DNA of 64,000 bases. Source: Parus major (lineage: Eukaryota; Chordata; Aves; Passeriformes; Paridae). The translations under genes were made by a program, and so were the position numbers. The notes under the pieces are model-generated. The model saw nothing but the letters and a program-made list of their open reading frames with translations, searched no databases and was not told the origin of the DNA. Location: assembly GCF_001522545.3 (NCBI RefSeq), contig NC_031774.1:55369871-55433870 (forward strand), given 5' to 3'. Below are positions 11,917 to 24,853 of this stretch, piece by piece (within the stretch, counting starts at the first letter, position 1; each line of letters begins with the position of its first letter).

Positions 11917-14742
11917 TCTCTAAGAACCTCCTGTTCCCTGCCTTGCTTTTCTTGATCTCAAACAATTTCTGCTCTTTAGGCTAAGGTGACTTAAGTTACC
12001 AGGAAAATTCCAACTCCCTGGCTTCCCACACAAGCACTGGGACAGCCCCAAAGAAACAGGAAACATTCAGTTTTAAAAGAAATAATTTTAATCCCAAACT
12101 GCAAGTGTTACTAAGTGCTCTAAGAGCACTCTCTTGCTTTCTGACATTTTGGGCCCTGGGGTCTCATGTAGGATATTGAAAGAAGAGTGGGAAGTGCAGG
12201 GCATTGTGCTCACCTGCCCTGTTACCTGTTGGAATGTGCAGAGGGATCAGGTGTGAGCCCTCTGCTCAGATGGTGGTCTGAGAGACACTTTGCTCCACTT
12301 TGTGGAGCTTGGAATCACTTGTGAATGCAAACAGCTATCAGAAAGGTTTTAATATGGTTGATATTAAAGCAACTGTGTTAAGTGGAATAGTCTAAATATA
12401 TACTTGGAATAATAAACTATCGCTAATCTCCTGGAAGAAAATGGTCCTCTGTCACTCAAAGATTATTTTTCCCAGATTTTAGACAGGATTTAAACTGGGT
12501 TCCCCCTCAATCTCCAGTATAACTAAAATAAACCAGCTTATTTTAAAAGTTATGTTACATAGCTATTCTCAAGCAATGAAATTAAAACCTTTAAACTTTT
12601 AAAACCCAAATGGAATCTAGCCTTCCAAAAGCACAGATTTTTTTTTTAATATAAAAAATATGCATTTTGTTCCATCAGGAGGGTTTAATTACTAGATATT
12701 TCATCAGCAGAATGGTCTTGAAACCCACTGATAAATATTGTATCAACTTTTAGAAAATGGTACAAAACAGAATCTTTCCTTAGCTTCCTTAGGAAAGTCT
12801 TAGTGCCACTAACTTTTTTCTGACATGTTCCCACCTGCTTGTGGTGTTCATTGTGACCAGCAGGGCCCAAGGTTTTCCTGCACGGATGAACAGCTCTGTA
12901 CATGCTGCACGTGGTGTTTTGTGGATAAACAGTGGATTGTCCTGCCAGAGAGCTTGTCCTTTGAGTGTCTCAAACAGGGGGTGGATGTTGTGTTTTTCAT
13001 TTTAGAGAGGGCAAGCGAGGCAAAAACCTCCCCAGGTGCACGTAAGAAATCCTGCCAGAGCTGATCAGAATCAGGAACTCCTGCTTCTCTCCCATTCCTC
13101 TGCTCCACGAAGCTGCTGCTGCTTTAGCCTCTTGTGTGGTTTGTAATATCATCACCAGGGGTAGTTGATTTTCTTAATTTAAAGATTTGAAGCTTGGGGT
13201 CTGTAACCCCAGAGGACAGAGAGGCAAGGGGCGCACAGCTGATATACCGAGGAAATAAACCACTCAAGGAATGGAAAGGGATGAGAACAGCAGCAAGACA
13301 AGTCACAGTCATCAAACCAGAACCCCCCAACCTTTCCTCAGCCCCTTCCAATTTCTGTCAAGCTTTTGCAGACTAGGAGGTGAATGCACACATGATTTTA
13401 AAGAATTCTTGAAAGAGAATAAAGCAATGGCTTGGTGGCTTCCTGAGAGCCCCTGGGGAGTGCGAGGAGGGGCAGCAGGGGAGAGAGCAGGAAAATGTTC
13501 ATTTGGAAGTCAGACAAAAAGGTGATAAAACTTCTAGATGTGTATCAGGCAGGAGTAAGACAAGTGTAACCTGTGTGGCCTGTCCTGTGCTCCATCAATG
13601 CTAAACTGCAAACTCAAGGGCTTCTGAGGGGATGGCAAGGGGCCTCTGAGGCACTGGAGTCCTGTTTTGCTAAAGCAGAAAGCCGCAGAGAGATTGCGTG
13701 GCTCCAAAACGTGCTGGAGATGCAGCAAGGCTCCTGTTGGTGTGAGGCTGCAGGGCACTGCAGCTCATTGATGGCTCAATGATGAGCCTTCAAAAAACCC
13801 AGTGGGCAAATGTTTGGAGAGAGGAGGAAGAGTCGGGGTGGCTGTGGACCGGGATGTGCCAGAGGAGCTCGGTGCAGCCCAGCCGGTGTTTGGGAAGCAG
13901 CTGAGCTGTCACCCATGGTATTTTATGATGATGCCCTGCAACGTGATCTCTGTTTACATTTTAATAGATCCATTTAGCAAACGCAGTGCTGGGATTGCTG
14001 CCAAGCTCTGTTTTCCTTGCTAATGAGCACGAGGGGAAGGGAAACACAGGCAGGGAACCTCTTGTGCCAGTCCAGCAGGAGCTGGGCCTGGGGATGGGGG
14101 CAGTGGGGCTGAAGTTTGTGCTTAGCCCAAGTGCTCTCCCCTGAGCAAGGACTTTTACCAAGCTCTGCCCTCTGAAAAGTCCAGGCTGTGATCTCTGTAG
14201 CCTCAAGATAAAGACGAATGGAGGTTTTTTACCATGTGTGGCACTAAAGCAACTTTTTGGTGTTTCCTTTTGTTTGTTTAAAGAGCTGGATGGGAGAACA
14301 AGAACAGCGATCGTGATAATAAAGAGATGGTGTGAGATGAGAGAGCCTGAGCACACAGGGGTTGTTGGTTTCTGTCTCTGCTGCAGTGACTTGACTTGCT
14401 GCTGTGTTCCTTTGTGGGTTTTAGGAACTGTGGGAGCTCTTAACACCACACACACTTGGGATACAGCATGAAGTGTGTGCAGGAGCCCGTCTGTGCTTGG
14501 TGCCATTGTGCATTATGTAGGAAGAGATGATAAACCAAGTCTGTTTCATTTCACTTTAGTTTGAAAAACCCATGGATCTCTCCTGCGGCTCTGTTTGCTT
14601 ACCAACACTTTAGCAGTGTTGTATTTACTGCCCTAGGGGCACTGACAATCCATTTAAAATCATCATTCTTGGAAACCAGGACAGGTCTGAAATGGCTGTG
14701 AGTGTTCCCAGCCTCCACCAGGGGAAGGCTGAAGATGTTTTT
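11917..14742. other. Intergenic, nothing recognised
   Basis: There is an AT-rich segment (about 12320-12680) and then a moderate-GC segment (about 12800-14200) with scattered short open frames. None resembles a known protein or shows exon borders. The 181-codon minus-strand open frame over 13961-14506 is of low complexity relative to known families and was not called. Confidence 0.5.
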
Positions 14743-15383
14743 TGTCCTGTGCTGGGTCTGGCTGGGATGGAGTTAATTATCCCCACAGCAGCCCCCACAG
14801 GGCTGTGCTGTGTTTTGGTAGCTGGGAAGGTGTTGATAAGTAACACACCGGTGTTTTGGCTGCTGCTGCCCAGCACTCCACAGCATCGAGCTGCCCCTCC
14901 AGCACCCTCCCCTCACCAGGAGGCTGCGGGTGAACAAGGATTTGGGAGAGGACACAGCCAGGACAGCTGACCCCAGCTGACCAAAGGGATGTTTCAAACC
15001 AGTTGATGCCTGGTCATCAATAAAAGCTGAGACTGGAGAAAGAGGGAGGGCATTCTGTCCTTACAGCTGCTCCAAGCTGAAGCACTTCCCAGGAAGTGGC
15101 TGGACCCTGCCTGCTGGTGGGAAGTAGGGAATAAATACTTTATTTTCCTTTGCTTCCATGCATGGCCTTTGCTTTTGCTTTATTTACCTTTATTGTAACC
15201 TTTATTATAATGTATATTATAATATATATTATTATGTATCATAAATATGTATTATTGTAACCTTTATTGTAACCTTTATTGTAACCCATGAGGTTTTTTC
15301 CATCTTATTTCCTCTTGTCCCATCCTGATGAAGGAGGGGACTCACAGAGTGGCTTGGTGGGCACTTGGCTTCAGCCCACTACA
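14743..15383 (+). mobile_element. ERV long terminal repeat (ERVL-like), probably solo
   Basis: The sequence begins TGTCC and soon reads GGCTGGGATGGAGTTAATT, then CCCCACAGCAGCCCCC, GGGCTGTGCTGTGTTTTGG, GGACACAGCCAGGACAGCTGACC and CTGACCAAAGGGAT. An AATAAA lies at about 15019, and GGAAGTGGCTGGACCCTGCC and GGGAAGTAGGGAATAAATAC follow, ending in CACTACA. From memory this is an abundant avian ERV LTR type. The polyadenylation signals give the plus orientation. No internal retroviral genes lie beside it, hence probably solo. I could not find a target-site duplication, so the exact left border (14736 or 14743) is uncertain. Confidence 0.8.
15180..15290. repeat. AT-rich 12-bp minisatellite in the LTR tail
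   Basis: Units of the form CCTTTATTGTAA occur about four times, interrupted by a TATAAT/TATATTA-rich stretch at about 15205-15250. It lies near the 3' end of the LTR, just before its GAGGTTTTTTCC segment. Confidence 0.85.
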
Positions 15384-17529
15384 AGGAATTGTCTTTTCTC
15401 TGAGTGCCTTAACTCAAATACTGTATTTAATACAGCCTATGTGCCACTGAGATCTATTTACATGGGAGAAACATCCAGATTTAAGCACGTTTAAAATTTC
15501 TTTTGCAACAGAGGCTTCTATGAAAATACCACGATTAGAAAAATTAATTAACAACCAAGAATATGAGTATTTAATCCTGCCACACGTCTGTGAGAACTGC
15601 TGAGTTCAGGTTTGGTGGGATGACTACCAGAGTGGGATGCCTCAACTCATCAGTATTTTCCTTGCAGAGGTCATAATGTACAGGGGGGAAAAAAACAACC
15701 CCCAAAAGCCTGCTCCAGGAGCTCTTCTCCACTGACCCTGCAGCCCTTCCCCTCTCCTGGGCTGGGAAACCACAGGAGGGAAGACAGAAGGTTTGAAGAG
15801 GCTGCTTATCCTGCTTGAAACAGCCTGTGAGCACTGCAGACTCTGATGTTCAGTTTGCATATAGGAATAAACTCAGTAATGACAATATTTATTACAGTAA
15901 TCAACATATGACAGGATGAATGCCTGGGAGCCAAAATTGGACATAATTCTAATTAGAAATAAGGTACATTATAATGGCAGAGGCCAAAATGAACCATTCA
16001 GCAACTCCCCTACACCATAAAAGCACAGGAAACACTAAAATTAAGATTGGGTTTCCTTCACAAGAGATGACAACTCCTCACTACTAAAGCACCACAAATA
16101 TTTTCATACTCATATATACTTTCATATATTTAATGTATTTCATATATTTGAGTATATTTTCATATACTTACAATTTTTTTTTCCTTCCTCAGAATAATTT
16201 CCCTGAAAAAATGCAGAATGGAGCTTTCAGCTCTTTAGCCAGCAGTATTAACTTCCATAGAACTATTCTCCCTGCTTTCCTTCCCAGTTAAGAAATTGTC
16301 ACTCTTGTTAATTCAGTTTAATAATTGTCTGAAAGGATCATGCCTTCCACACTCCCATAAATTCTTGGCTTTTTTCCATTTGTTTAGCTCAGGTGAATCA
16401 TTTATCAATTTTAAGGAAAAAGCTGCAGTAACTTGGTGCATCCTGGAACATGGGAATGACCAGAAACCACTAATGGACAATAGAGGGGACAGTTCTGTCA
16501 TTCTTAGAATGATGTCCAAATACCCTGAAGGTTTTTAATGTGAAAGAACTGTTAAAGAGCAACAAAGTTACAGGAGAAAATGATCCTAAGCAAGAAAGAA
16601 AAGCAATAAGCAATTCACAGGAATAGGAGAACTAGGAGATGGGAGAAACTTTCCTGATAAATTGTGTATTGTGAGGCATTGAGTGCTTTTATAGTCTCAT
16701 ACATGTGTGTTCCACCATGGTATTTTTGCCCCTATTTGCTCACAGGTTAAAAGCTGCAAAGAAATTGTTCTGGTTAAGCTGAAAAGAATGGAGAAATGGG
16801 TGGTATTTCTAGAGGAGAGGTATTCTTCACTTACTGGGAAGGTTTGAGACTTCTGCTTGCAACACAGTTGGCCCTGGTTCATCTCTCTTGTTTATATTTT
16901 AAATTTTCAAGTCACATACTGAATTATGCCAAGTGACAGAAGGGAAAATGTCTGTGTGGAGCAGAGTCATGCCCCCACAAGGAATTGGCTTCCTTGGCAC
17001 ATCAGTGTTTTCAGGCACTGGTGACCCTCCGAGTGAGAAATGGAAAGAGGGATGATGAGCCAGATTTCCAGACAGGCACACACAATTAAACACATTTGAA
17101 TGTGCCTTATTTGTGCTCTTAGGGAGTTATTTGTATTTCTTTCCTGAACAGCTTGAGCCTACTGTTACCTTCTTTAATACCCACGCAGGGTCACTGCCCT
17201 CTCCAAGGACCTGATGAGCTGCACCTCGCTGTCCTCCTCTGCAGCAATGCTGGAGCCCCTGGCTGGGTAGAAGAGATTTTGGGCAGTGTAAGGCACCCAC
17301 AGCAGTTACAGGGGGGAAAATCCTGAGCTAAACATGGGATATACATAGAATGTGAGATATGTATGAGTATGGAAGAGGAAGGTGAGAGGCTCAGTGTTTA
17401 CCAAAGGCTTCTGGCTGAGTGTGTTTTAGGCTGTAATCTGATCAGGAATTTCATCTTCTCTCCCACTTAAAATCTACAAGGCTGTGCACATGGCCCTTTG
17501 CTTCTGATTCTAGCAAATATCAATAGAAA
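15384..17529. other. Intergenic, nothing recognised
   Basis: AT-rich DNA. It holds a TATATTT/CATATA-type low-complexity tract at about 16104-16170 and no supported gene. Confidence 0.55.
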
Positions 17530-17855
17530 TGGAATCAATAAAATGGTTTGGGTTGAAAATGATGTGAAATCACCTCATTCCAACCCCCTGCTATAAGCAG
17601 GGACATCTTCCACCAGACCAGGTTGCTCAAAGTCACATCCAACCTGGCCTTAAACATCCAGGGATGGGGCAGCCACAGCTTCTCTGGACACCCTGTGCCA
17701 GGGTCCCACCACCCTCATAGTAAAGGTTTATTATTAATATCCAATCTATACCTACTCTTTTTAAAGTTTGAATCTATTCCCCCTTGTCCTGTCACTCCAA
17801 GCTCTTGTAAAGGCTCCCTCTCCATCTTTCTTATAGGCCCCCTTCAGGTACCTAC
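17530..17855 (-). mobile_element. CR1 LINE fragment, minus orientation
   Basis: The reverse complement of a CR1 3' end is visible in order: AATGGTTTGGGTTG, CCAACCCCCTGC, AGCAGGGACATCTTCCACC, AGACCAGGTTGCTCAAAG, ATCCAACCTGGCC, GGGATGGGGCAGCCACAGC, CCCCCTTGTCCTGTCAC and GGCCCCCTTCAGGTACCT. It is truncated, and its neighbour at 17985-18193 is in the opposite orientation. Confidence 0.93.
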
Positions 17856-17984
17856 ATTTGATTCCAGATCTATTGTTGAAGAATAAGTGATTCTGATACC
17901 TTGTTTGATCATGGGTATCATTCATGACAATTTTATTCAAGCCCACTTGTGCCAGAGCCATATATTTGTGTAGGGCTGGAAAAG

Positions 17985-18193
17985 TATTAAGAAAAATTTC
18001 TTCACTAAAAGGGTTGGCAGCCATTGGAACAGGATGCCCAAGGAACTGGTGGAGTCACCATCCCTGCAAGTGTTCAAAAAACATGAAAATGTGGCACTTA
18101 GGGACATGATTTAGTGGTGGGCTTGGCAGTGCTGGATTAGTGTTTGGAATCAATGGTCTTAGAGGGCTTTTCCAACCAAAATGATTCTATGAC
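17985..18193 (+). mobile_element. CR1 LINE 3' fragment, plus orientation
   Basis: Sense CR1 3' blocks are seen: AAAAATTTCTTCACTAAAAGG, GCCATTGGAACAGGATGCCC, GTGGAGTCACCATCCCTGC, GTGTTCAAAAAAC, GGGACATGATTTAGTGGTGG, and the terminal AATGATTCTATGA. It resembles the subfamily at 11352-11916 more than its inverted neighbour. Confidence 0.92.
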
Positions 18194-19229
18194 TTTAAGT
18201 TTGTCTCATTTTTCATACTGTTGTCCCTCTTCCCAGATGCACAACCACGTGGCTCACTGCAGCAGGCAAAATGGTTCACAGATGCTTTTGTTGAGTCTGA
18301 AAAACTCTGGAAAAGCCCAAGAGGCACTGCTGTGCTGAAAACTGTAAGAAAAAGGACAAGAAATAGATACAGCTTTGTGGTTCATACTTTATTTACAAAC
18401 ACCTTTGAGTGGGTCAGTACAACCAGTTGTAAATCTTTCTTCTTGATTAAAGAACTAAAACAAGAGCGAAAATACTGCAATTTTCAAAATATACTAAATT
18501 ATTGTCAGAGTTCCATGGCTGCAGGTTATCCACCTGATTTCAGTGCCCATCCTTCTGTGGCTAGAATACATAATAAAATAAAGCAAATGGAAATTCCTCT
18601 CTACATAAAGGGGAATGCTGATAGGTTGCTTTTTTCTGTAATATTGATTGTTCTGAGCACAACCTCTTGTAAAAAAAATAAAAAATTCAAGAAAGTCTTT
18701 GGCTGCCTACCCCAGTCAATGACACTTAGTCCCATTAGTGGGAAAAAAAGTCATAACCATCTGGGGAGTGTCTCTTCAAGCACAGAAGAAGCTGTTTGAA
18801 GACAGGATCAACAATCTCATCTTTTACTCCAACTAGTTAGAGGTTTTGACCAAGAGTATGCTGGGCTTAACAACAGTTTGTTTAAAAAAAAAAACAAAAC
18901 AGTGAATTTTAAAGGAAATTGGAAGTGTGAATAACTTTGATTTAGGAAATAATGAAGACTATTTTGGACTGTGACTAGCCTACTGAATCCTTAATGGAAA
19001 TATGCACTCCAGAGCCACAGGGAGTTTTCTACATTGGTATGATGGAGGAGAATATCCCATGATATACATTAATTGTATATTGGGTTTGCATGACCAGAGA
19101 GGTTCTGCCTGATGAAGGCACACAGGGGTAGTTAATGCTAGCCTGGCTTGCACACAGACGTTTTTAAAATCAGTGTATTTGGAGGAGAAACAACAGAAAT
19201 TTTGTAATTCTTTAGAATTACTTCCTAGA
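18194..19229. other. Intergenic, holds an unsupported 192-codon open frame
   Basis: An open frame of 192 codons lies at 18221-18799 on the plus strand. Its start overlaps the CR1 edge, its protein matches no family I know, and the stretch is AT-rich with K/S/T-rich translation. I do not call it a gene. A fragment at about 19075-19110 begins like an avian LTR (TTGGGTTTGCATG) but is too short to name. Confidence 0.4.
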
Positions 19230-19278
19230 TTTGATGATCTTGGAGGTATTTTCCATCCCTAATGATTCTATGATTCTA
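19230..19278 (+). mobile_element. CR1 3' terminal scrap, plus orientation
   Basis: About 50 bases match the extreme CR1 3' end: TTGATGATCTTGGAGGT, TTCCATCCCTAATGATTC and TATGATTCTAAA. It is a heavily truncated copy. Confidence 0.8.
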
Positions 19279-19697
19279 AACAAATGGCATCATTTTTAGG
19301 GCCTCTGAATGCAACAGAACAGATGTGAAGCCCATTGAAGATCATCCATGCAAAGAAATCAGTGCACAAGTTGTAGAAGAATGCAGGTGTTCTTTCAAAA
19401 GCCTTCTTTGATGCTAAATACTCCAACATGAGATGGGAAGTGGGCACAAATGGCTGAGACCGAGCCTGTTGCTCACTGGAGAAAAATTTTAAGCACAGAA
19501 AGATTAAGCCCCCTCCCAAACTGCCCTCTCCTCAGGACAAAACATTCTCAACAGACCTAGCAGAGGCTATTTGCCTGGACTTGCAGCCCAAATAATGCCT
19601 TTGTTGCCTTCTTCTGGGAGAAAGAATGAGTGGGAATGAGTCCCTGAACACACCACACACATTCAGGGCCAAGTTTCAAGTTGAGAAAAGTTTTGCA

Positions 19698-19855
19698 GAG
19701 AAGTTGTGGATGTCCCATCCCTGGTCAGGGCCACGTTGGATGATCCTTGGAGTAACCTGGTCTACTGAAAGGTGCCCCTATCCACAGCAGGGGGTGAAAT
19801 AAGATGATCTTTGAGGTCTCTTCCAGCCCAAACCATTCTGTCATTCTGTGATTCC
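19698..19855 (+). mobile_element. CR1 LINE 3' fragment, plus orientation
   Basis: The blocks GTTGTGGATGTCCCATCCC, TCAGGGCCACGTTGGATGATCC, AGTAACCTGGTCTACTG, AGCAGGGGGTGAAATAAGATGATC, TTGAGGTCTCTTCCAGCCC and a diverged CATTCTGTCATTCTGTGATT end are a sense CR1 3' region of about 158 bp. Confidence 0.9.
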
Positions 19856-22800
19856 TGCTAATTCACCCAGACACTGAAGTGCCCCTGATTCCAGACGTGG
19901 GGTTAAGCACAGACACATCAGGATACTGCTGCTGCAAGGAACCAGGGTAAGGACAACTGTCTGTGGCACGTGTCCCCTGAGTGTTACCTGAGGCAGACAA
20001 AATACACATCCCCTCCTGCAGATCCTGCCAGGATCCTGAGCAGGGACTGGCTCTAAGCATCAAGGAAACCCAGTCATTCCAAAAAACACTTTTTATCTCC
20101 ACACGATACTTAATCACAGAGGGAAAAAATAAACACACACAGATTCTAACAAATGCACACAGACCTTTTAGGCTTGGTGTTTAAAGATTTGCACGTGGAA
20201 GCTGTTACCAGTCCACCTGGCTGGCTCAGCCCCGCTGTACATCCATCCCAAACAGCAAGAGGGGCTGAGCTGTGGGGAGGCACCATGTAGGACTGGTTTG
20301 GGCTAAACCGCTTTGTGGCTGGATCCATGTTCCCACCTTCTGGAAGTATACTGGGTTTGGATTCCAGAAATAAGTCTGCTGCATGGGAAATGTGATCCAT
20401 CCTATTGCACGCAGTTTGCCGAAGCAGCAGCCATCTGCTGGGGTTTAGAGAAGGCTGAGGAACACAGGATGTTTGCTTTCATTCAGATGTGCTGTGGATG
20501 TGCCTCGTGTGAGCAGACTTGTCACAATCCTAATAAAACAACTGGGACATCACACTCGAGAGGAAAGCTTGCCTTATGGGGTAAAATTAAACCCGAGGAA
20601 GATAGAAAGCTCTACAAATACACATGCACACATGCATATACATAATCATTTAAGTAAAGGTCAGCAGAAAACAGGCCAGACAGAAATTCCAAGCAAATGC
20701 AGCACTAACTTTGAGACTGAATTAAATGCTTTCCGAGTGTTTTATGGAAACCACTCCCAGGAGAAAAAAAATCTACAGAAGGTAAGATAAGGAATGGTCC
20801 AGTTGCAAAATAAACCTACATGGCAAAATTACAAGATGAGATTAATTCAGATAAACTCTCCCAGGGGGGATTTGGGATTACTGACAGAACTGAAACGTGG
20901 GTGTGGATTCACAGCGCGAATCCAAGACTTCCGAAGACCAGACAGAGGCATTCCCTTATCGCTGGCAGTGATCACCCAGGCCACGTAAGAGACTCGAGAG
21001 GGAGCTGGGCTCAGGTGTCTGCAGCTGCAGGAAAATGTCATCCACAACCAGAGTAACTTCATGCTGCTGTGAATGTTAGCCACAAAGGGGAAACATTCCC
21101 ACGGGAGTGCAGAGAATGCAAGCAGCGTTCTGCAAATGCAGAACGAATCCGAGGAGTAACCAAAGATGCAGATGGAGATGCTGGCAAACAGCATGAGTAG
21201 CAGCTAAGGTTGTTTTTGCCAACAAGGGAAAAAGTTAAGTATAGTAAATCAAATAAAATTAAATATGCAGCAACAATGGATGCCCCACTTTTCTCTGCAA
21301 ACGTCTTTTACCCTTTTTTCCCCAGGAGGTAATGAGGATTTTTGTAGATCTCTGTTGAAAGCAGACAACCTTGCTTATATTTCAGTCTAATGGCTTCAAT
21401 AAGTGAAGAATATTTCAGGTGGCAAATATTTTTGCAACAAAAATACAATAAAAAATTCTGCATATGTGACATTGAGGTTGAAATATCCTGTAGATGACCA
21501 TCAACATAGGTGTAGCAGGACCAACACTACTGGTATTTTTTGTGAAGAAACCATTTGAATGGGATGATAGGCACTGTATGAAAGCTTTGGTGAGTACATT
21601 TGTCATAATTCTGTCAATTTGTCAAAAGCAAAGCAGTGAGGGAACAGGGGACAAGTTAAATTGTTTACACAGATGTATCAAACCGGTTTGCTGAGTTGCA
21701 ATGCTACCAGGAATTCTGAAAAAAGGCTCCAAAGTGTATTCACTGTTGTGTATCAAAATGGTAGTAACATCTCAAAAAAAAAATTGCTGGATCACGCTGG
21801 GAGAAGGCCTGAGGTGGGTTTTGGTGGGGGTGGAATTACATTTGATGTGATCAGAACAGTCTGAATGTCATGGAATGAAATTCTGGATCAAAACCAGTGT
21901 ACTTGGGAGGAAAGTTTAGTAACTCAAAAGGATGCTTTATGTAGAAGATGAAAAAAAATCTATTTTCACATCTTCCAGGATGTGACTTACATAATATTTT
22001 AAGATCCTGAATGAAGCTGCAGTGAGTTTTCAAGAAGGAACCCAAGATTATAACATGAATTTGACCTAGGTACAAATCAGAGAAAAGATAAAAATTACAT
22101 TTTAAAATTGTATTCAAGCAAGCATTGAACAGCATTTCCCTGGAGTAACTCACACTCATGCATCAAGATGGTGATAAAATTTCAAGAACAAAGGACTCTA
22201 CAAGGATTATGGAACTAAAAAAAAATGTCTCAACAGCCTGTCATTAAATGCCAGTAATTGAAAGAAACTATAATTATTCTAAAACAAACTTGCTGGGAAG
22301 TGCTTGTCTGAAGGTCTCTCATTAGCCATTTTACTAAAAGCTTTCAATATTAGAATTTCAGTGCCTAGTGTATTTTTGATGGACTTTAACACACAAAGTA
22401 CAGGTGCACACTTATAGAATTGCAGTTGGAAATGAATCTGCTCTGAGGTGGGAACTCACCTAGAAAGGCACATATTAGAACTAAACATTACTCAGAAGCA
22501 CACAACTCTCTAAAATATTTATTTATTTGTATTTGAGCTGAAATGGCTCAAGTGGGAGCTACAATTTCTTTGGATGTACTAAATACAGCTTGAGACAAAT
22601 TTTCCAGAGGTGTTCTCTGGTGCCACTTGGTGCCCAGCAAGCTGTGGTTTGAACTTCTCCTGGCTTCTTAAAAAGGGAAATCTCAATTCTGTTTTTGATC
22701 AGCTCTCACTCAAGTCCTGGCTATTGATTCTTGCTATAAATTCTTCCAGGTTCCAGCTGACACTGGATAACGTTGAAAATTCCTCAAGTTTGGGGACTGC

Positions 22801-24546
22801 ACAGAATGTCAAAGAAGCCACTCAATAATGATCATATGCAAACATTACCACATCACATATTTTATATTGGCTCCAATTCTTCTGTATTTACTGAGCTATC
22901 TTACCCTAAATCTGGTGTTTAGACTTTCTATAGAGCAGACTTCTAAAGCTGATAGTGGTGCTTTTTTATTTAGTATTTAGATAGGCTTCTCCACTCATTA
23001 ATATGTTGTATGTATGTTGCAATTAAAGCAGCCCATTAAAATATGACGACAATTTAATCTCCTCAGTGCCCTTGAGCATCTGATTTTTAAAATTTTGCTT
23101 TATTGAACCTATTCAAACCTTTTGCCTTCCTAGCAGGATGTGGGAGCTTGCAATATTCCATCTTGCCAGATAACATAAGAACAAAAAATACAAAGCAGTT
23201 TTGATAAATAACTCCCTCATTCACCTGTCTCCCTTCCACTGAAGATCTTGACAAAGCTGTCAAATTCAGCATGAAGCTTTTTCAATTCTGAGATCAAGAT
23301 CACGAGTGTGTGAATCCTTCTTCCTTCTGTGGGAATTGTACCAAGCCATCTTATTTCTTGGCCTTCTCTAAATTACACAGAGATAAAGAAGGATGCACGA
23401 TGGATTTGTACAGTGGTGTATTTCCTGTTTATTTGCTATTCTTTTCCTAACCTTGGCATCCTCATCTCTTTTGGCCATCAAGTATGGGAGAGGCTTTAAT
23501 GCCATTCCTTCTCTATCAGAGTGCTCCTTTAGAGTGAGACATCCTCATCAAGTTTTTAAACTTCCAGTGCTTGCACAGAACACCAGTTTTGCTCTTGTTC
23601 CACTTACCTATTTTTGTGTGGTCTGCTTAGTCAGGAGATTATTTAGATATTTCTTTGCTATTTTCCATCTCAATTGAATGAATTTCTGCCATTTTCTAGG
23701 ATTTATAGCTTTTGGATTTCAACTCCAGTTCCTGTCCCACACCAAGTCCTTTCTTACTGGTCATTTGTAGGGTATCTGAAATTCCTGCACAGGGTCATGA
23801 CAGAACTACAACCTCCCAATTCATGTAATTTTCTCAGTGGCAAAATTATCCTATTTGTTTACCTGACAGTGGATCTCAGAAGACTCTAGAAAATGTTCCT
23901 ATTACTTTTCTTTTTCTATCCTTCCAATTTTGGCAGTATTCCTACATATCCATTCCTACTGCAGAATTTGGAACCCATTAATACTTGTGCTTTAAACTTA
24001 AGTACTGCTAGACCCCCTCTGACGTTAAGTTTTCCTTACAATGCTGAGCTGAGCCACTGACTATAGAACACTTTCATTTGCCATAATTTGAAAATTTAAA
24101 AAAATATCCAACAGGTTAAAGCTGTACCACGAGACAGAGATAAAGCAGGTTAAAAAAATACATCATGAATACTTGCCTGTTCTCTTTTACAACAAAGAGA
24201 ACAAGATATCTCTGTCTCAGCCTACTCCATCCTCAGGGTCTCTGCACTTGTGGAAAAATCCAAGAGTTTTATCAACTGCTGCTGTGATCATGAGAGATAC
24301 ACCAAGCTTGGGAGGGAGCTGGTGATGTTTCAGTGGAGATTGGGAAGTGCTACAGTTCACACACTCTCTGGGCACCTTCACCACACACACAGAGAGGTAT
24401 TTTACTCATCTGTTCTTTCCAGGGTGATATAAGTAGGAAGCTGGGCCACAGTAGAAGGTGCTCACCTGAAGAGGATGGTTTTATGGCAATGTATATATTG
24501 GTTTGTAACACATTAAATGCACAGATAACTGAAGAGACAGAACCAA
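19856..24546. other. Intergenic, nothing recognised
   Basis: This is 4.7 kb without a supported gene. Several open frames of 60-115 codons (for example 20313-20790 and the minus frame 20847-21194) match no family I can name and lack splice or promoter context. Old diverged repeats may be present but are not identifiable by eye. Confidence 0.5.
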
Positions 24547-24853
24547 GGAATCGTTTGGGTTGAGAAATGAAAGATCCTCTCATTCTGACCCAATGGCATG
24601 TGCAGGGACATCTTCCACTACACCAGGTTGCTCCAAGCCCCATCCAACCTGGCCCTGGATGCTCCCAGGGATGGGGCAGCCACAGCTTCTCTGGGCAACC
24701 TGTGCCAGCACTCTAACAGAAAAGAATTTTTTCATGATATGTAATCTAAACCTACTCTCTTTTAGTTTGAATCTATTCCCACTTGTCCTATCACCACATG
24801 CTCTTCAAAAAATCCCTCTCCATCTTTTTGGTAGGCTCCCTTCAGGTACTTGA
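24547..24853 (-). mobile_element. CR1 LINE fragment, minus orientation
   Basis: Reverse-complement CR1 3' blocks are seen in order: TCGTTTGGGTTGAG, GCAGGGACATCTTCCACTAC, CCAGGTTGCTCCAAGCCCC, ATCCAACCTGGCCC, GGGATGGGGCAGCCACAGC, CAACCTGTGCCAGC and CCCACTTGTCCTATCACC, ending TTCAGGTACTTGAGG. It is truncated. Confidence 0.93.

Noticed and set aside
18221..18799. 192-codon open frame on the plus strand
   Set aside because: It starts beside a CR1 edge, has no recognisable domain, no splice or promoter context, and AT-biased composition. Chance is the simplest explanation.
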